64,000 nucleotides of DNA from Lepisosteus oculatus (Eukaryota > Chordata > Actinopteri > Semionotiformes > Lepisosteidae), in contig NC_090696.1 of assembly GCF_040954835.1 (NCBI RefSeq), positions 78,491,722 through 78,555,721 of the forward strand, in the 5' to 3' direction. This document shows positions 11,751 to 25,194 of this stretch, in pieces. A program made the translations under genes and the position numbers. Positions within the stretch are counted from its first letter, which is position 1, and each line of letters starts with the position of its first letter. Below the pieces are notes generated by a model that had not been told where the DNA came from, did no database searches, and saw only the letters and a list, made by a program, of their open reading frames with translations.

Positions 11751-14700
11751 CCCATCCAGAGACCAATGCATTGCTGAGTATTTTAAGAAGATTGCAAGGG
11801 CTAGTAACTATGTGCAAAAACACAGAGGAGAGATGGGTACTGTTATCAGCACTGAGCAGCAAATTATTGACTTGACTTACAATGCAAAAGAAGAGGAAAT
11901 TCTATGTTGCATAATGCTCCAGAAACACGTTTCTTAAACAGTATTAGTGTGAACATACTGAGAAATAAAAGCAGTGCAATACTCCTGTTTAACAGGCTAT
12001 GTTTAATAGGCTATTATAAATTATTTTTCAATTTTCCTTTCAGACAATGCGAGGAAGCAATATGTTTTAGACAAAGTGTGGATTAAATAAGCAAAAAAAT
12101 GTTAAGGTGTATAAACATTTATAACCATGTATCAAAAGGAAAAAGTTAGTCTTCTCATTTCTAGTAGAGAATTTGTCTGTTAATATGACATACTCCTGGG
12201 ACAGACAGCCATCAGCAGTGTCAACTCTGCAGCATAACACTTAAACCCCAAGCTACAGTATGGCTCCTCTGAGAAAGCATTGCTCTTGTTTAAGATGTAC
12301 AGTTTCACCCACAGAAAGAAAGCAATCACGTTCTTTGATACAAGCAGCTGTAATGGGTCATGGACAGTATTTGGAGATTGAGTTATTGTACACAGTCAAT
12401 GCAACTAAATCTTCTTAAATTTTTACTTCAGCGTTTGGAGACAATTCCATCTGATATCTTTCATATGGAATGCTCTATAAGAAGATAAATGAGTTCTTCT
12501 TGGGCTTGCCTCACTCAAATCTTTGATCAAAAGTGAAAAAAAATTTTCCCTCTGAGAAGTATTCACTTTCAGGAGTCATTGCATCTGACTAGTACTTTTT
12601 GCTGAACCATGCATGTAAGTTTTACTTGACTGTATGTTAAAGGTGACTCTTGACTAATTAAGCTCCATTAATTATTTGGTAAATACTATTAATGTTTTCA
12701 TAGCAAATTTCATATACCTTCAATGCTACTGTATATATTCACAGACATATGTTTTCTGTCAACAAATCAATTCATATTTATAACTTGTTGCTTTGCTTTT
12801 AACATTCTACATCTATGTACTAAGAATAAATAAATAATAGGATGAATCTGCTGTTATCAAATTACAAACCCAGTATTCACATATTTCAATTGGACAGAAT
12901 CAGGGAGCCTTTGACAGAGCTCTGCTTTTGCAATTTGCAGTTGTTGGATGGGTCAAATTCATAATTTAATTTCAGACCTTGGTCTTTCTTTGAAGATATA
13001 ACTACACAAATCTGAGTGATGAACTTTAATTTCTAACTTTCATTAAATTATATATGCACCTACATACACTGATATATATTTTGTATTACTGTCATTAAAC
13101 ATTGATTCATCTTCAATGATTTGTCAGTAATATTTTAAAATAACAGCCCTAAATTCATAATAAATTCAACACTGCTATAATACATTAAATATCAAAAGAA
13201 ATTCCATGGGAAGTGTAGAGTACAGTACTTCATTTTAAATAAAAAAATCATATTATTTCTTCTAAAATTAAGTGGACATCTATTACATGAATATATAATT
13301 GCAGCAGCTGATATTTCTTCTTAGCTTAATGAACCCCAAACAGCAAATGCTAGTTATTTCTAGAGTGTTGACTACATTTTGACAAAGGATTGGCATGGAT
13401 TTCCCCAGCCTCTCCCATTACTATAGAGCTGCAAAAATCAGTACTCCAACCCTGCATGTTAGAAGATTTATGTTATGAAAACTGAGTATATTGATAAGTA
13501 AGACACCCTAAAGCCATTACTCCAAGACTTGGCACACATTTGTATGAGTCTAAATTATCATTTAGATGCTACTGTAGGAGTTTGTTTCCAAATAATCAAA
13601 TTAAAATTTAATTTGTTAGCTGGGGTTTCTTGATCTGGAATGTCTGTTTTTCACTTAATAGTGAAATCCTGATAAAACAAGAACAGTGATTTGTTTTCTT
13701 TGCAAACTTGTTCTGTTAACTTTACTAAGTGTTTGACTTCCCAGCTGAGCTATCACTCCTCCTGATAGCACAGCCACACACTGCAAATACCATTTCTAAC
13801 AAAGTCCAGAGTTTCTCTACTTGTTCACTGCAGTTATTGATTTCACGTTCCAGGGAAACCAAGATAAGGAGCATTTCAGTGTCACTGGAAAAGGTGAGTG
13901 AAATCGACAGTCTTCGGCTTGGGTAAATGAGCATTATTCTTCCTACAATTGAAGCTTTTTTTTCTGTGGCGAGCACTGCATATCTGTAGAGTATACTCAC
14001 CGTATATATAACCCAGGCAGTTACTGTACGTATAACAGTTTTAAATGGCCCTGCAAATTTGTGTGATGTTGTTTTTCTAATCTCTTTACTGTACCTACAG
14101 GTAATCTGAAAATACAATAACATATAAAATATACAAATATAAATATAATGTAAACATTTTTTTCTTGTTTTATAATTTCTCGACATTCCTAATACTCCAA
14201 CTGTTACTGGCCGTAATAAAAACACATTTAAGGTAATTCTTTTTGAATGCACCCAGAGTCTCTAGCCAATCAATATTTTCTAACCAAACAATTATGTCTT
14301 CAAAGCTTGTCTTTCGGACTTGGGGCTGATTGACTGTTGCATTTGTTGACACTTGTTGTCAATATGTGTTCCGTTCCGGAAGGAAGATAACAGCCGAGAT
14401 TGCGAAAGGAGCTGATGAACCTCAACTCCAGGACTGTACTAAGGTAATAACGAAAAGTTGTTAAAGTCCCCGAGTCGCATTTTTTTTGTTTTGATTTTAA
14501 AGTATTGAAAGATTTATTGCGTTTAATAAAGTGTAATTCCAAAATAAAAAATAAATAAAATTATACATGCAGTCTGCGCAGAAAAAACGAATCTTGTAAG
14601 TGTTATCCAATTAGGCATTCGCTCTTAATCATGTGACTGCAAACAGGTGGACATTTACAGGTTACTAAAAGTTAACTTGTTCACTCATGGACAGTAGTCT

Positions 14701-14753
14701 GAGAGTCTGAATGGACGTCCCATCACCAACTTTCTCTGGATTCGCACTCAGTC

Positions 14754-15810
14754 ATGGACAGTCTAAATATGCGTTTTGATAATAGTTTGGAATCCCAGAG
14801 CCACCGGGAGTACAGTCACAGCCCGTCTACCTGTCTGTATTCTCGGGGCGCAGATCAGACGCCTTTCAGATCTCCTTTCGGTTGTTACGGAGATCCGATC
14901 AGAAGGGACTCCATTCCTTATGAACTGCCTTCCTGTCAGCATTCCGGTCCTGAGCAAGCCTTTAATTACGAGTACCTCCCAGATAAGCGTGGCTCTTTGA
15001 CAGAGAGCGGCGGACTGGCGCGGTTCCCCTGGATGAGAAGCACCAGAACTCATGCCTACCCCTCGCCCTTCCCAGGTGTGTATTCTCCGACCGCTGGAGC
15101 GAGAGTCCCTCTCTGCTTTGTTCGACTTTCCATGAGCCTTTTCCGAATGCATAGTACCCTTAAAAAAATAAGAATGATAACACATTGTATGTAAATAATA
15201 TTTACAACTCAAACAAGGAGTTCATGAAAGATCCTCTGGGCACCCTTAATCCTGGTGTGGTGTAAGCGCTGAAGTTGATGGTGAGGTGAAGGTGACTGAA
15301 TCACTGTGCACCGAGAACTGCAATTCATTTTATCGTTGTTCAGTCCTTGATATCTGTACTCGAGGGAGGTGGCAATAAAAGCAAAATTCAGAGAAATACT
15401 TATCGACACTTAAATGTAGGCCATTCAAAATAACTTTACTGCTACACACTATTTACGTCTATTTTTCTTTCCGAGTTTGAAGAAATCTGTACTAACGCCC
15501 GTGTGAATGTGATGCTCCAGGTGGCGCCCCCCAGGAGGACACGGATGACAGCAAGCGGACTCGGACCGCGTACAGCAGAGCCCAGCTTGTAGAGCTGGAG
15601 AAGGAATTCCACTACAGCAAGTACATATCCCGAGCGCGCAGAGTGGAGCTGGCGGCGGCGCTGGGGCTCACGGAGAGACACGTCAAGATCTGGTTCCAGA
15701 ACAGGAGAATGAAGCGGAAAAGGGAAGAGGCCCAGCGGCACCGTGGCTCCAGTTCAGACCCACTGAAAAAACGGAATGACGAAGACCCAGGACATGAAAA
15801 CGTCTTATGA
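14754..15810 (+). CDS. pdx2: Pdx2-type ParaHox homeodomain protein (two exons: 14754-15075, 15521-15810)
   Basis: Xlox/Pdx-class transcription factor. The paralogue Pdx1 directs pancreas and duodenum development; the role of Pdx2 is poorly known. Exon 1 (107 codons plus 1 nt) ends at a GTGTGT donor (15076). Exon 2 follows a CCAG acceptor (15520) in phase 1, giving 203 aa. Exon 1 carries a TALE-cofactor (PBX-binding) hexapeptide FPWMRSTR at about residues 91-98, close to FPWMKSTK of Pdx1, plus the Pdx-like pieces CLY and IPYELP. Exon 2 carries a full homeodomain from [12 protein letters not shown] to helix 3 [17 protein letters not shown]. His at homeodomain position 44 (LTERH) is the hallmark of Pdx proteins. 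Differences from Pdx1 (MKRKR in place of MKWKK, other substitutions in helices 1 and 2) and the location beside gsx2 and pdgfra, rather than gsx1/cdx2/flt, identify it as the 2R paralogue pdx2. Confidence 0.92.
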
Positions 15811-16066
15811 AACTTTTTGAGGATACTATTTTGTAACCAAACCATTTCCGATACGCGATCCAGTCCCTTCTAAAGAAATACATTCCCTGAAAATATTTAA
15901 ACCCTGTCCGTTTGGTCTACATTTTAGTGACTTCAGCAATCGAAAAAAACAACAACTTTCAACTAATTGTGTCCATTCTGAGCCCCCAGAGGAGGATTTA
16001 CGCATAAAAATACAAACAGCAAGAACATTGATAGGGTTGACAGGGCCAAGGTTCGCAACGAGGGTC

Positions 16067-16152
<86 letters not shown>

Positions 16153-16153
16153 T
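16067..16153. repeat. (TAA)n microsatellite
   Basis: About 87 bp of near-perfect TAA trinucleotide repeat lie 257 bp after the pdx2 stop. This is probably inside the pdx2 3' untranslated region if the poly(A) signal at 16459 is used. Confidence 0.98.
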
Positions 16154-16458
16154 AATTAAAAAATGCTGAAGATAATGATAAAGATAAAGCCCAAAACATA
16201 TACCATCTCGAAGATGGATTTACGTGTTTTACCATCTAGTACTACCGAACTGTATTTGCTTCTCCGTCTTAAGCTTCTTCAACAAACTGGCAAGACTCTT
16301 ATTCCAATTATTACAAACGCTGAAGACATACAAAACGTTTGTATGATCATAATTACAACCTCTTTGACTACCTCAGGTTTATTAATTACCTGAATGGTGT
16401 AGTTAATATGTTTGTGCTTCTGGAGAATTCTTTTACGACAGTCACTATAATGTCAATG

Positions 16459-16464
16459 AATAAA
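16459..16464 (+). terminator. Candidate pdx2 polyadenylation signal
   Basis: An AATAAA hexamer lies about 650 bp beyond the pdx2 stop, in AT-rich sequence. Transcript evidence would be needed, because earlier AT-rich variants also exist. Confidence 0.35.
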
Positions 16465-19400
16465 ATGAATGTTTCTGTATGTATTTTGAAATCTACGTAT
16501 TTAAAATATTTTTAAACGCGCTATTTATTTTCCCTAATACGCACTTAATTCATTTTGCTTTTATATCTTCTCCACACAACTGTATCATGTGAAGCCCATA
16601 TTACTTCTGGGTTGTACTGAAACGTTTTGAATAAGATACGTCTTTTAGGTAATCTGTGTTTCTGTACACACTACAATTAAGACAACATACCTACAAAGGT
16701 CCGTATATACAGTATAGTAGGTCTAGATATCCATAAACGTCAGCCCAGGCTAGGAAATGTTTTCCTCACGCTGTTGTCTGACGTTTCTTTTTTAATTTCG
16801 AAGAATAATATCACAGTGAGCAACAAGTACGCCATTTCTTTTCACTCTCATGTATATATCAATTAGGATGGTTTTCATATTGGGTGTTGAGTCTTTTAAT
16901 TTAATGTAAAACATTAGAATAACTTAAAATATTAATTTATTATCTGCCTATAGCGCCAGGCTCAGCGTGAAACCCTTCAGGGCGTGTGATGCAGAAGCGT
17001 GTTCAATGGCCCTCACAGACTCCTACTCTTTTTCTAGTTAGACTACTGTTACTTTTTCACACTCTGTTAAAAAGTATATTTCACTGGCCTTCCTAGGAGT
17101 AGCTGGAGAGTACCTGATGGAAGTGGATTTGATGAAATCCCAATTGCATCCATTGATTGTTAGCCTTGGCTACTTTATTGCGTTTTGAACTGTTCTGTCC
17201 TATCATTAATATTTCAGATAGCATTTCTAATAATATCACTTTTATTTTAAATGATTCTTTAAAATTACACCGACTGACTAAAAACAACAACAAAAGAAAA
17301 ACGTGTAGAGTCACAGCGTTAATGTAATATGAAATATGTAATTGTAATATGTCATATAATTTTCAAATCTGGATTTACACAGTTCAAATCTAAAAACAGT
17401 TTGAATCTTTTTTCAACCAGCTAAAAAATAATAACAACTTTTTCGTTTCTAAATGTAAACCTCTCCATGGATGGCTTAGTTTTCACGTTTGAATAATATT
17501 CAGATGGCAGCTCATGGCCGTTGAGAGGTGGCGTAAGCAAGACCCCATTTCCACGTTTGAAACGCTTCTTTCTTAACGAACATGGGGATTTCGTGTCTCA
17601 TAATGGCACCTGCTGGAAGTAGTTATCTACTGGGCGTGCGTAAGCAAACAGTCTTGCAGAAACTTCAACAACGAATTATTGACAGCCTTGTGCTCAAGAT
17701 ATGATTTCATAGTTTTCGTGTTTCGTTTATAAACCATACCTTTCAATGAGCACACCAGCGAGTGCATTACAGAAGGACTGTGCTGATAGGCCCAGAGTGG
17801 CAGAAAAGCTTTGTGTCCACGCAAAGTACAAGGATGACTTTGGCCCTGCGAATTTGTGCAAACAGTAAGTCAGAGCTGCGCCGCGGGTGGGTGCGGAGTC
17901 TGTCTTTGTCGCTCAGCAACAGAATAACTAAACAGCAACAGTCTGTACGCGCACCTGTGCGAGAAGGCAGAGGCGAGATTGTGATAAACGGAAAGGTAAA
18001 TTCAGAAGGATTGCCTTAGCGGAGTAATGGTGAGGCCACAAATTCTTTCAGACTACTCACATAGATCGATAGATGCTGTGGGTGAGGTATTTGATTGTAT
18101 AGCCAAAGCAGTACACAATAACGCGAACATTTGTAATACAAAAAAACCCAACATAATCATGACATTCACTGTCAATTTTAATACAATATGGAGTTGCCCT
18201 AGTTTAATTTCCATATATGTTTTAACATATCTGAGAGCATAAATGTTCAATAAGGTCTACATTCATGTATCAGTCAAAAAATGAGCATCGAAATGAAACC
18301 CATTTATGTAAATTAACAGTTCTTGTGTAACCCATCATTTTACACAATGAAAATCTACATCCTTATAATATTTGCATGCCTTTTTAGTTCATTGGAAGCT
18401 AAAATGCATACGTTTTTTTCCACAAAAAAATGTTTTGAGTCATTTGAATTTGAAGGTATTCTATGACTTTTCAGGCTGCCACCCGTGATCGCTACCACCT
18501 GACCCACACCGTTCATGAGGTTGAACCCCTGTGAATTAGCACATAACTGGTTATCATTTAAAGACGTCATAAAATCCATATTGTTTTAGAATTACAGTCT
18601 GTCGAAGGTGGTTGTATAGTGCTGCTACGCGTTAACGTCGGTAGAGTGGGACATCGCTGGAATGTAATGTGATAACCCAGTACACGCACCTGTAGCTGGT
18701 GATCACAGCCCACCGGAGCATTCATGTGAAAATGTACAAAGCGCTAACTGACATTCGCAAATGACAAGTGGATTAGTGAATGTAAAAATGCGAAGTAAAA
18801 CCATGTTTAAGTTTTTCAGAAATGTATTTCAAAAACGAGCTGACAGGAGTTTTTAAATGTAAAAACACGTTTTGAAAGACACGTTGGATTCCAGAGACAA
18901 GTTTAGTTGTTTACGTTTTCTCGCAATTAGTATTTGCAGGAAGCGAATGATGTGAGCTGTGGTAGCCTTTCATCAGTGCAACACGAAAACATTCAATCAT
19001 TGTGCTTTTTTTATCTTAATGGACAGTTCCATAGGAAATACCCGCACTATTTCCCCCCAAAATTACAAAGACAATTTCAGGTTTGTTTTCCAATCAGACG
19101 TTCTATTAAGAGTAATGATAAATTATACGTTTAGACGATTTTTTTTACTTCTAAAAGATTTTTTTTTCCCGCTAAGACTTAATACTTTCTAAGGAATCAA
19201 TAGAAAACAAATATGCAACCAAGACATCTTACAGACCTGTAGTCTGCTAGAGTGAGTTTTTTTTACTTATCAAGAAAATCGGATAACGGCGCAGATATCT
19301 TAAATACTTGCAGTTCGGTACAGACACGCGTTGTCAGAAGTTTTTCGAGTCTGTTGACTCCAGTGAATGTTCATGAAACGTTCTGTACTAAATCTTGCCA

Positions 19401-19719
19401 TATTGTTCACTTGTGATTTTAGTAATATGTGCTATAAATTCCCAACTTAATATCGTCTTTAAAAAGCATACACACGATGTGAACGTTGTGAATTTGTAAT
19501 GTGGCAAATATCTCATAACATCAAACAGCACATTCTCAGTGAATTTGTAAACATTGTACTAACACATTCGTGGATCAAAAGCAAACTCAGCTTTCCAACA
19601 CGTCCTGTGTCAGTGCGGTGTGCAGTCAGAGCAGGGTTTCCATCCAGGTGCTGTCGGGCTCGCTCTTTCTGTAGGCCTTTCTTCTAAATGGGCTCTGCTT
19701 CTGACCAAACTCCTTAGTT

Positions 19720-20120
19720 TTCAACTTCAAGCCGCTTTATTGGCATAATCTATCATTACAGCATTGCCAAAGCATATACAATCAATACAACATCTACAGA
19801 CTTTTATAAAACGAACACGTCATTGAACAATCACATACATCACATAAAACCAAACATTATTGAAAGACACCCTCACTGTTCCTCAGGCTGGGACAGGAGT
19901 TTACATACTGGGTTGCCAGCTCAACTGAGTTCCGTCCCCCAGTAGGATTGGGGGCTGTTCTGATTCTGGCAGGTGTGGGAATTCAGGGATTAGATTTGTT
20001 ATTTGGGGGAGAATGTTTGTCTAATCCCAGAGTGTTTCTCCCAGCGCAGCAGAGAGTGTATCTCTGTCTCGATTTCTCCCTGCTGGCAGTGGGAGCAAAG
20101 TGTTGCCCGGTTTCCATGGC
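19720..20120 (-). mobile_element. LINE ORF2 C-terminal and 3' end remnant
   Basis: Read on the minus strand, the sequence encodes a degraded CSHCQQGEIETEIHSLL stretch. This is the C-terminal Cys/His motif common to L1/Tx1-like reverse transcriptase ORFs in fish. It is followed by a short 3' untranslated region ending in AATAAAG near 19735. Only the 3' portion is present, as usual for 5'-truncated insertions. Confidence 0.6.
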
Positions 20121-23100
20121 ATGTATTTATATCATTCAATTTAACATCTCTTCCAACAGATGGCACCTCCTACAGCAGTGTCTCCGGCCACTACATCAGG
20201 GACACTTGTTCTGGTAGAGTGAACAGTGCCACCTACTGGGCCACCGACATCACCTGCAGTAACGAAGTGGTATTTCTGGATTATTGGAACCAGTATAATT
20301 TGCTGAACTTTTCATTTTAGATTTGTCATTATGTAGAAGAGAAAATTGCTCCTAAACATACTCAAACCAATTGAATATTTTCAATGTAACACAGCACTTG
20401 TTTTATTTTTAATTTAGCTTGATTTATTTAGTCATTTCCATTAGTCATTCTAGTTAATCTGTTACACATTCTAATGAAATTAGCATTTTCATTACAGACA
20501 GAACGTCGATGCTTGAAAACTGGAGTCAAGCCGGTAGGCTAGAAAATAAATTCCTAGTTCTTTTATCAGGATGAAAACAGAGCACGACCACTTGAAAATG
20601 TACACAGCTGAAATGTCAAATGTTTGAATTCGTCTGCTGTGCTGATGAATTATACCTACAACAAAATATCGGAGTTGAATTCTGGAAAATTAATGTTGCC
20701 CAGTTGACACAGATTTGAGGCTCCTGCAAGAATACAATGTCACTATATTATTTGGCATCATTTTGGCACACCAAGATAAGTAACAGGTGGATAAAGGTTT
20801 TTACACATGGTTATAATGCCAAACACAGTGCTAAACTAAACCCACATTAGTTTAAAGCATTGTTCATGCATTGCTCATAAAGAGGGTTTCTAAGTAATAG
20901 ATTTAAGTAATGCACGAATAAACCCATTCCTATCTACAGAAATCAGACATAACCTGAAATTATTTTATAATGATCCCAATCTGTGCCATTTAATACAAGT
21001 GCAAATGGCCCTTCTAGTCCTGTTCCAATTAAATTATATTTTCACAAAACACTTTCATTACGAGTATAAAGTTTTTATTTAAACAGGTTACCAATTTTTG
21101 TTCTTTTTAATTTAAAAGTGTGTGTGTTCTTTAATCCCAAAGTCTGTGTGTTCTTTAATCCCAGAGCCCGCATATCTTTAAAACGCAACGTGACTCACAG
21201 CTGTGTCCGGTGAGTAGTTTTGCACAAGTGTGTACCACTGAGGGACTCTAACACTCAGCTTCATGCTTTTTCACATTTAGAAGCTTCAACAGGAGTTGTC
21301 AGGAATGATACAAACAAAATCCTTTTCAAAATTAAAATCAAGACGTAGTGTTCTATATACTGTAAATCTTTTTTTGTTCATTTAAAATGTGTGGTGTGTT
21401 TTGAACGATTTGCATTTTACAGACGTTTTCTTTGCAAGTCCCTTAAATATTATACTTGTCCAGTCTTCTGAAGGAACTGTAGGAAAATCATTTTATATGG
21501 AATTGTTTTCTTTTCTATTTGTTGTATGTTATTTCATGCATTTTGCTTGGCTTTCTGTTCTTGCTTGCGTTAATTAATCATTGTAATATTTCACTTTAAA
21601 ACAGATTCTTAAGCACCATCTCCAAAAGGGTGGTCAGGGTTTGCATTGCTCCAGTGTGACAGAGAAAAAGAGAATGGAAATACAAATCCTCGTTTCCTCC
21701 GGAGTATTTTCTACTTAATTTATCTTTTGGATGTTTCCCAGAAGTGGATCTTAGGAAGTCTTTCAGACGCAGTTTGTATTGCAATGGCTAGCTCTGTCCT
21801 TAAAGAGCAAAGTGGCACAGAACCACTTTTTTAAAATACGATTAACATACTTTTTCACCATTTCCTTTCCTTATTTTAATTAACCAATTTTTGAGATAGT
21901 TCCCCACCTGCTCACTCTGCTGACTCAGTCATCTGCATCCGCTGTGTTTATTTATACAAATTTCCCAACAGGATTAATTTAGACACATGTCTAAGCAAAA
22001 GGTGTAAGAAGATTTCGGGCGAGCACCTGATGAGACTGATACGCGTAATCAGGGTTCCGCACTACTGTGTGAGATCTTTGCAAACAAATGTTGTTGCTAC
22101 TAATCGAAAAACCTGAAAAGTAACAGACAGCGCGACAGACGCTATTTTCACAGCGGTTTGGGTTGTATACCAAAGCAGCGGGCATTTCTCTTCAGCAGGA
22201 CTTGATGGGATTAGCAGGATTTGACGATTAAATGATCCCGACTGCGCAGGGAACTTGTAACCAACTGAAAACGTTCAGTAGTGTGCCAGGATATGCTTAC
22301 ATTTGGCCGGCAGCATTAGACCTCTTTTCAGTTACGTTTCGATGCTGATAAAATGATCCCGGATGGGAAATGTAGTTCAGTGCTGTTGGTGTATGAGGTT
22401 ATCGGTACATCACGCTTGAAACAGTAGCAACAGCAGTGCTGTGGAACCTGGAGCTGCGTGTTAATATTATTTTAGCCTGCCGCGCACATAGATCCCAGTA
22501 CTTGTGCGCTCGAGCACCCCAATATTTGTGATCCTGTTATTGTCAAAGAAGGGGTCAATGCGGTTTTACTTTGTACGTGATTGTGAGACTACCACACACT
22601 TGCGCTTGCGCAGTGCTAAATAACTGTCTTATTCTGATCTGCGCAGGGAGCGTATCTGTTAATATTAATTCAGTTGATTTATCGTTTAATGACGTATCTC
22701 TCCATCACAAGATACTGACATTTGATCAGAAGAAGTGTCTGAGCAAGACTCAATAATTCAATAATTCAGATTCAATAATCTGAAGAAACAGTCCTGCAAA
22801 ACAAAATAGAAAGACAAACCACACTTCAATTTTACCTCAGAGAGTAACAGAAAACGAGGTGGCTAGGAAGCTCCGGAGCCCATTTCGATTAAGGCCGAAC
22901 AGGAGGAAGAAGTTGGCATCAGAATTCATTAGAAGTGGCGCATCGTGAGGTAACAAGTTATTGTTGAGAAGCTCTTACTATTGATGAAGCCTTCATTAGG
23001 AGTAAGAAATGTCGTTAGAGTGCGGGGCAGGTGGCAGGTGGACGGAAAACAATTTGTTAACTTGTTAATTAGTTAACGCAAGTAAATGTTAAGACCAACA

Positions 23101-23879
23101 CCACAATAAGTTTGAAAAGTTTACGTATGCACAAGTCGGCATATAGTGATTGATCCTGCTGTGAGTTTAAGTTAACATTTCACTTAATACCAATTGAAAA
23201 GATGGCGTGTGAATTTGTACTCTCCGAAGAAGGTGTTTATGATACTGCAAACGCTAACACTGCTTCGACAAAGGAAGAGTTCAGCGCCGAACAGACTGTC
23301 AGAAGCGCCCTCGTGCGGATGAGCGCCGCTGAAGTCACCACGGCGGTACGCGCGGCCCTTGCTACGGTTGGCGGATGCGCGCTGTTCGCTCAAGGACTGC
23401 AAATAAGCTGACATAGACAGATATTTTCTTCAGTAAACATCAATAGATGTCACTCAAATCACGTTTACACCGGCTATTTACAAGCGTTCAGTGTCACATA
23501 CCGATCAGAGTGGTAGGCTAGCTAGCCGATTAGTGGCCTTGTTCTCTATGTCCAGACCAAGTCTTAAATTAGTTATCCAAAGGGACCCGGAATTTGTTTG
23601 GTCGTGGTTTGGGCACGGTTTCTTTTAACATGATCTTATCTTACTTCAAATTTGGTGAGGGGATAAAAGTGTGTGGAAGCTTTGGAATGAATAAATAGTA
23701 ACTACATGCATGAAACAGTATATGCAGTGTTGTGTTGTAGTTCTATCTTTCATTTAGGCTTTATTTCTTTTAAAATTCCTTACTTTCCTTTGTAGCGGAT
23801 TTGTATTAAACGATTTTATTGTATTAAAAAAATAAATGTTGGCCTAAAATTATAAAGCACCAGTAATTTATTGAACTGG

Positions 23880-23965
23880 AACTTAAACTTGAACTTTATT
23901 GCCATATGTAACCGGTACTGGTACAATGGAATTCTTACTTACAGAAAGTCTCTCGAAAAAAAAGT
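23880..23965 (-). mobile_element. Short retroposon 3' tail
   Basis: An 85-bp piece with the motif ACTTTATTGCCATATGTA, seen widely in fish genomes as the minus-strand 3' end of retroposons (complement ends ...GGCAATAAAGT). It is too short to assign to a family. Confidence 0.4.
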
Positions 23966-24289
23966 GCAAGTTGTTTACACCTTTTAAAGTTAAAATATAA
24001 TCATTCTCTTCTTATATGGTTTAATTTTGCCCGGACATGAATAAATCAATTTCATTAATAAATCGTAAATTTGTCAATCACAATTTTGAATATGCAACAG
24101 TCATTGCTTCATAAAGGAGAGGAGATTTACCCCCAAAGCATAAAGCGCAAGGCGCTTCACATTAGTAGCGAAACCGACTCATCCATCTCTGAAGTGCCGA
24201 TCTCACCAGGGTGGTGAACAGGAGCTATTCGGCACCAGCGGCCCAGCTCCACAGCACATCAGATGGAAACGTGAGAAATGGTCTCAGCA

Positions 24290-24575
24290 GACGAACTTGG
24301 GCAGAGCGGTGGCTCTGTGGCTCAGGATCTGCGCCCTGTAGCTGGAAGGTTGCCAGTTTGTTTCCCGCGACTGGCAGAGGAATCCTACTCCGTTGGGCCC
24401 CTGAGCAAGGCCCTTAACCCCAACTGCTCCAGGGGTGCTGTGTAAATGGCTGACCCTGTGCTCTGACCCCCAGCTTCTCTCCCCGTCTGTGTGTCTCATG
24501 GAGAGCAAGCTGGGGTATGCGAAAAGACAAATTCCTAATACAAGAAATTGTATATGGCTAATAAAGTGATCTTAT
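24290..24575 (+). mobile_element. tRNA-derived SINE
   Basis: The head carries an A-box-like TGGCTCAGGATCTG and a B-box-like GGTTGCCAGTTTGTTTCC at the spacing expected of a tRNA promoter. The body contains CTGAGCAAGGCCCTTAACCC, a widespread fish SINE core. The tail ends in TGGCTAATAAAGTGATCTTATCTTA. Pol III promoter boxes, body and simple tail are in the right order for a full-length SINE with modest decay. Confidence 0.8.
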
Positions 24576-25194
24576 CTTAATTAAAGAATGGTAGAGGGAG
24601 AGGAGGCAGATATCCGGGGCACGGGACTGTCCTAAGGAGCGGTGCCGCTGGATCTTTGATGATCGCGGATTGAGGACCTCAGTTTAATTTCTTGCCCGGA
24701 GCACGGCACCTCCTGCTGTGCAGAGTCTCGGTCACCACACTGATTGATTTGAAAAGTCTTGGGGACAGTCTTGAAAAGAGGGTTGTTTTTTTATCAGAAG
24801 ACCAATGACAGTTAATTCAGTTTGATCCTGAGGGTTTAGAAACGATGCTGCTGCATTTTTGTATCGGTTGCTTTGAGCCACCACTGGGGTCTGTTTGCCT
24901 TTTGCTCTTTGGGCCAAACTCAGCCTTGACCCATCATCTATGGAGCTTCTGCCACAGGGAGAGAGCCATGGTACCATGCTGTCTGAAGGCTAAAGAGGTC
25001 CAAGTTTGTTTAGATTCATTAAGATAAACAAATCACCAGAGGGGTTCCAGCTACATTTTGTAAAAGTGACCAAACTGGTGTTAAAATATTTTAGCGCTCA
25101 GAGCTGAATTAACAGCAGACTGTTTGCTGTGTATTCCACCAAGGGAAAGCATGTGATTAATTATAGAAAAGATGCAGAAGGCCAAGTAAAGGTT

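Larger units (their letters stand above)
5692..14753. other. gsx2-pdx2 intergenic region, no gene seen
   Basis: About 9 kb with no supported exon. Short open frames (for example 7006-7623, 7851-8888) show no domains and no matching splice structure. The interval holds a conserved-looking block at about 8890-9200, further TAAT-rich stretches (about 10080-10250), and an old LINE 3' remnant at about 11290-11750. Position and texture fit shared ParaHox regulatory DNA, but no individual element is proven. Confidence 0.5.
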
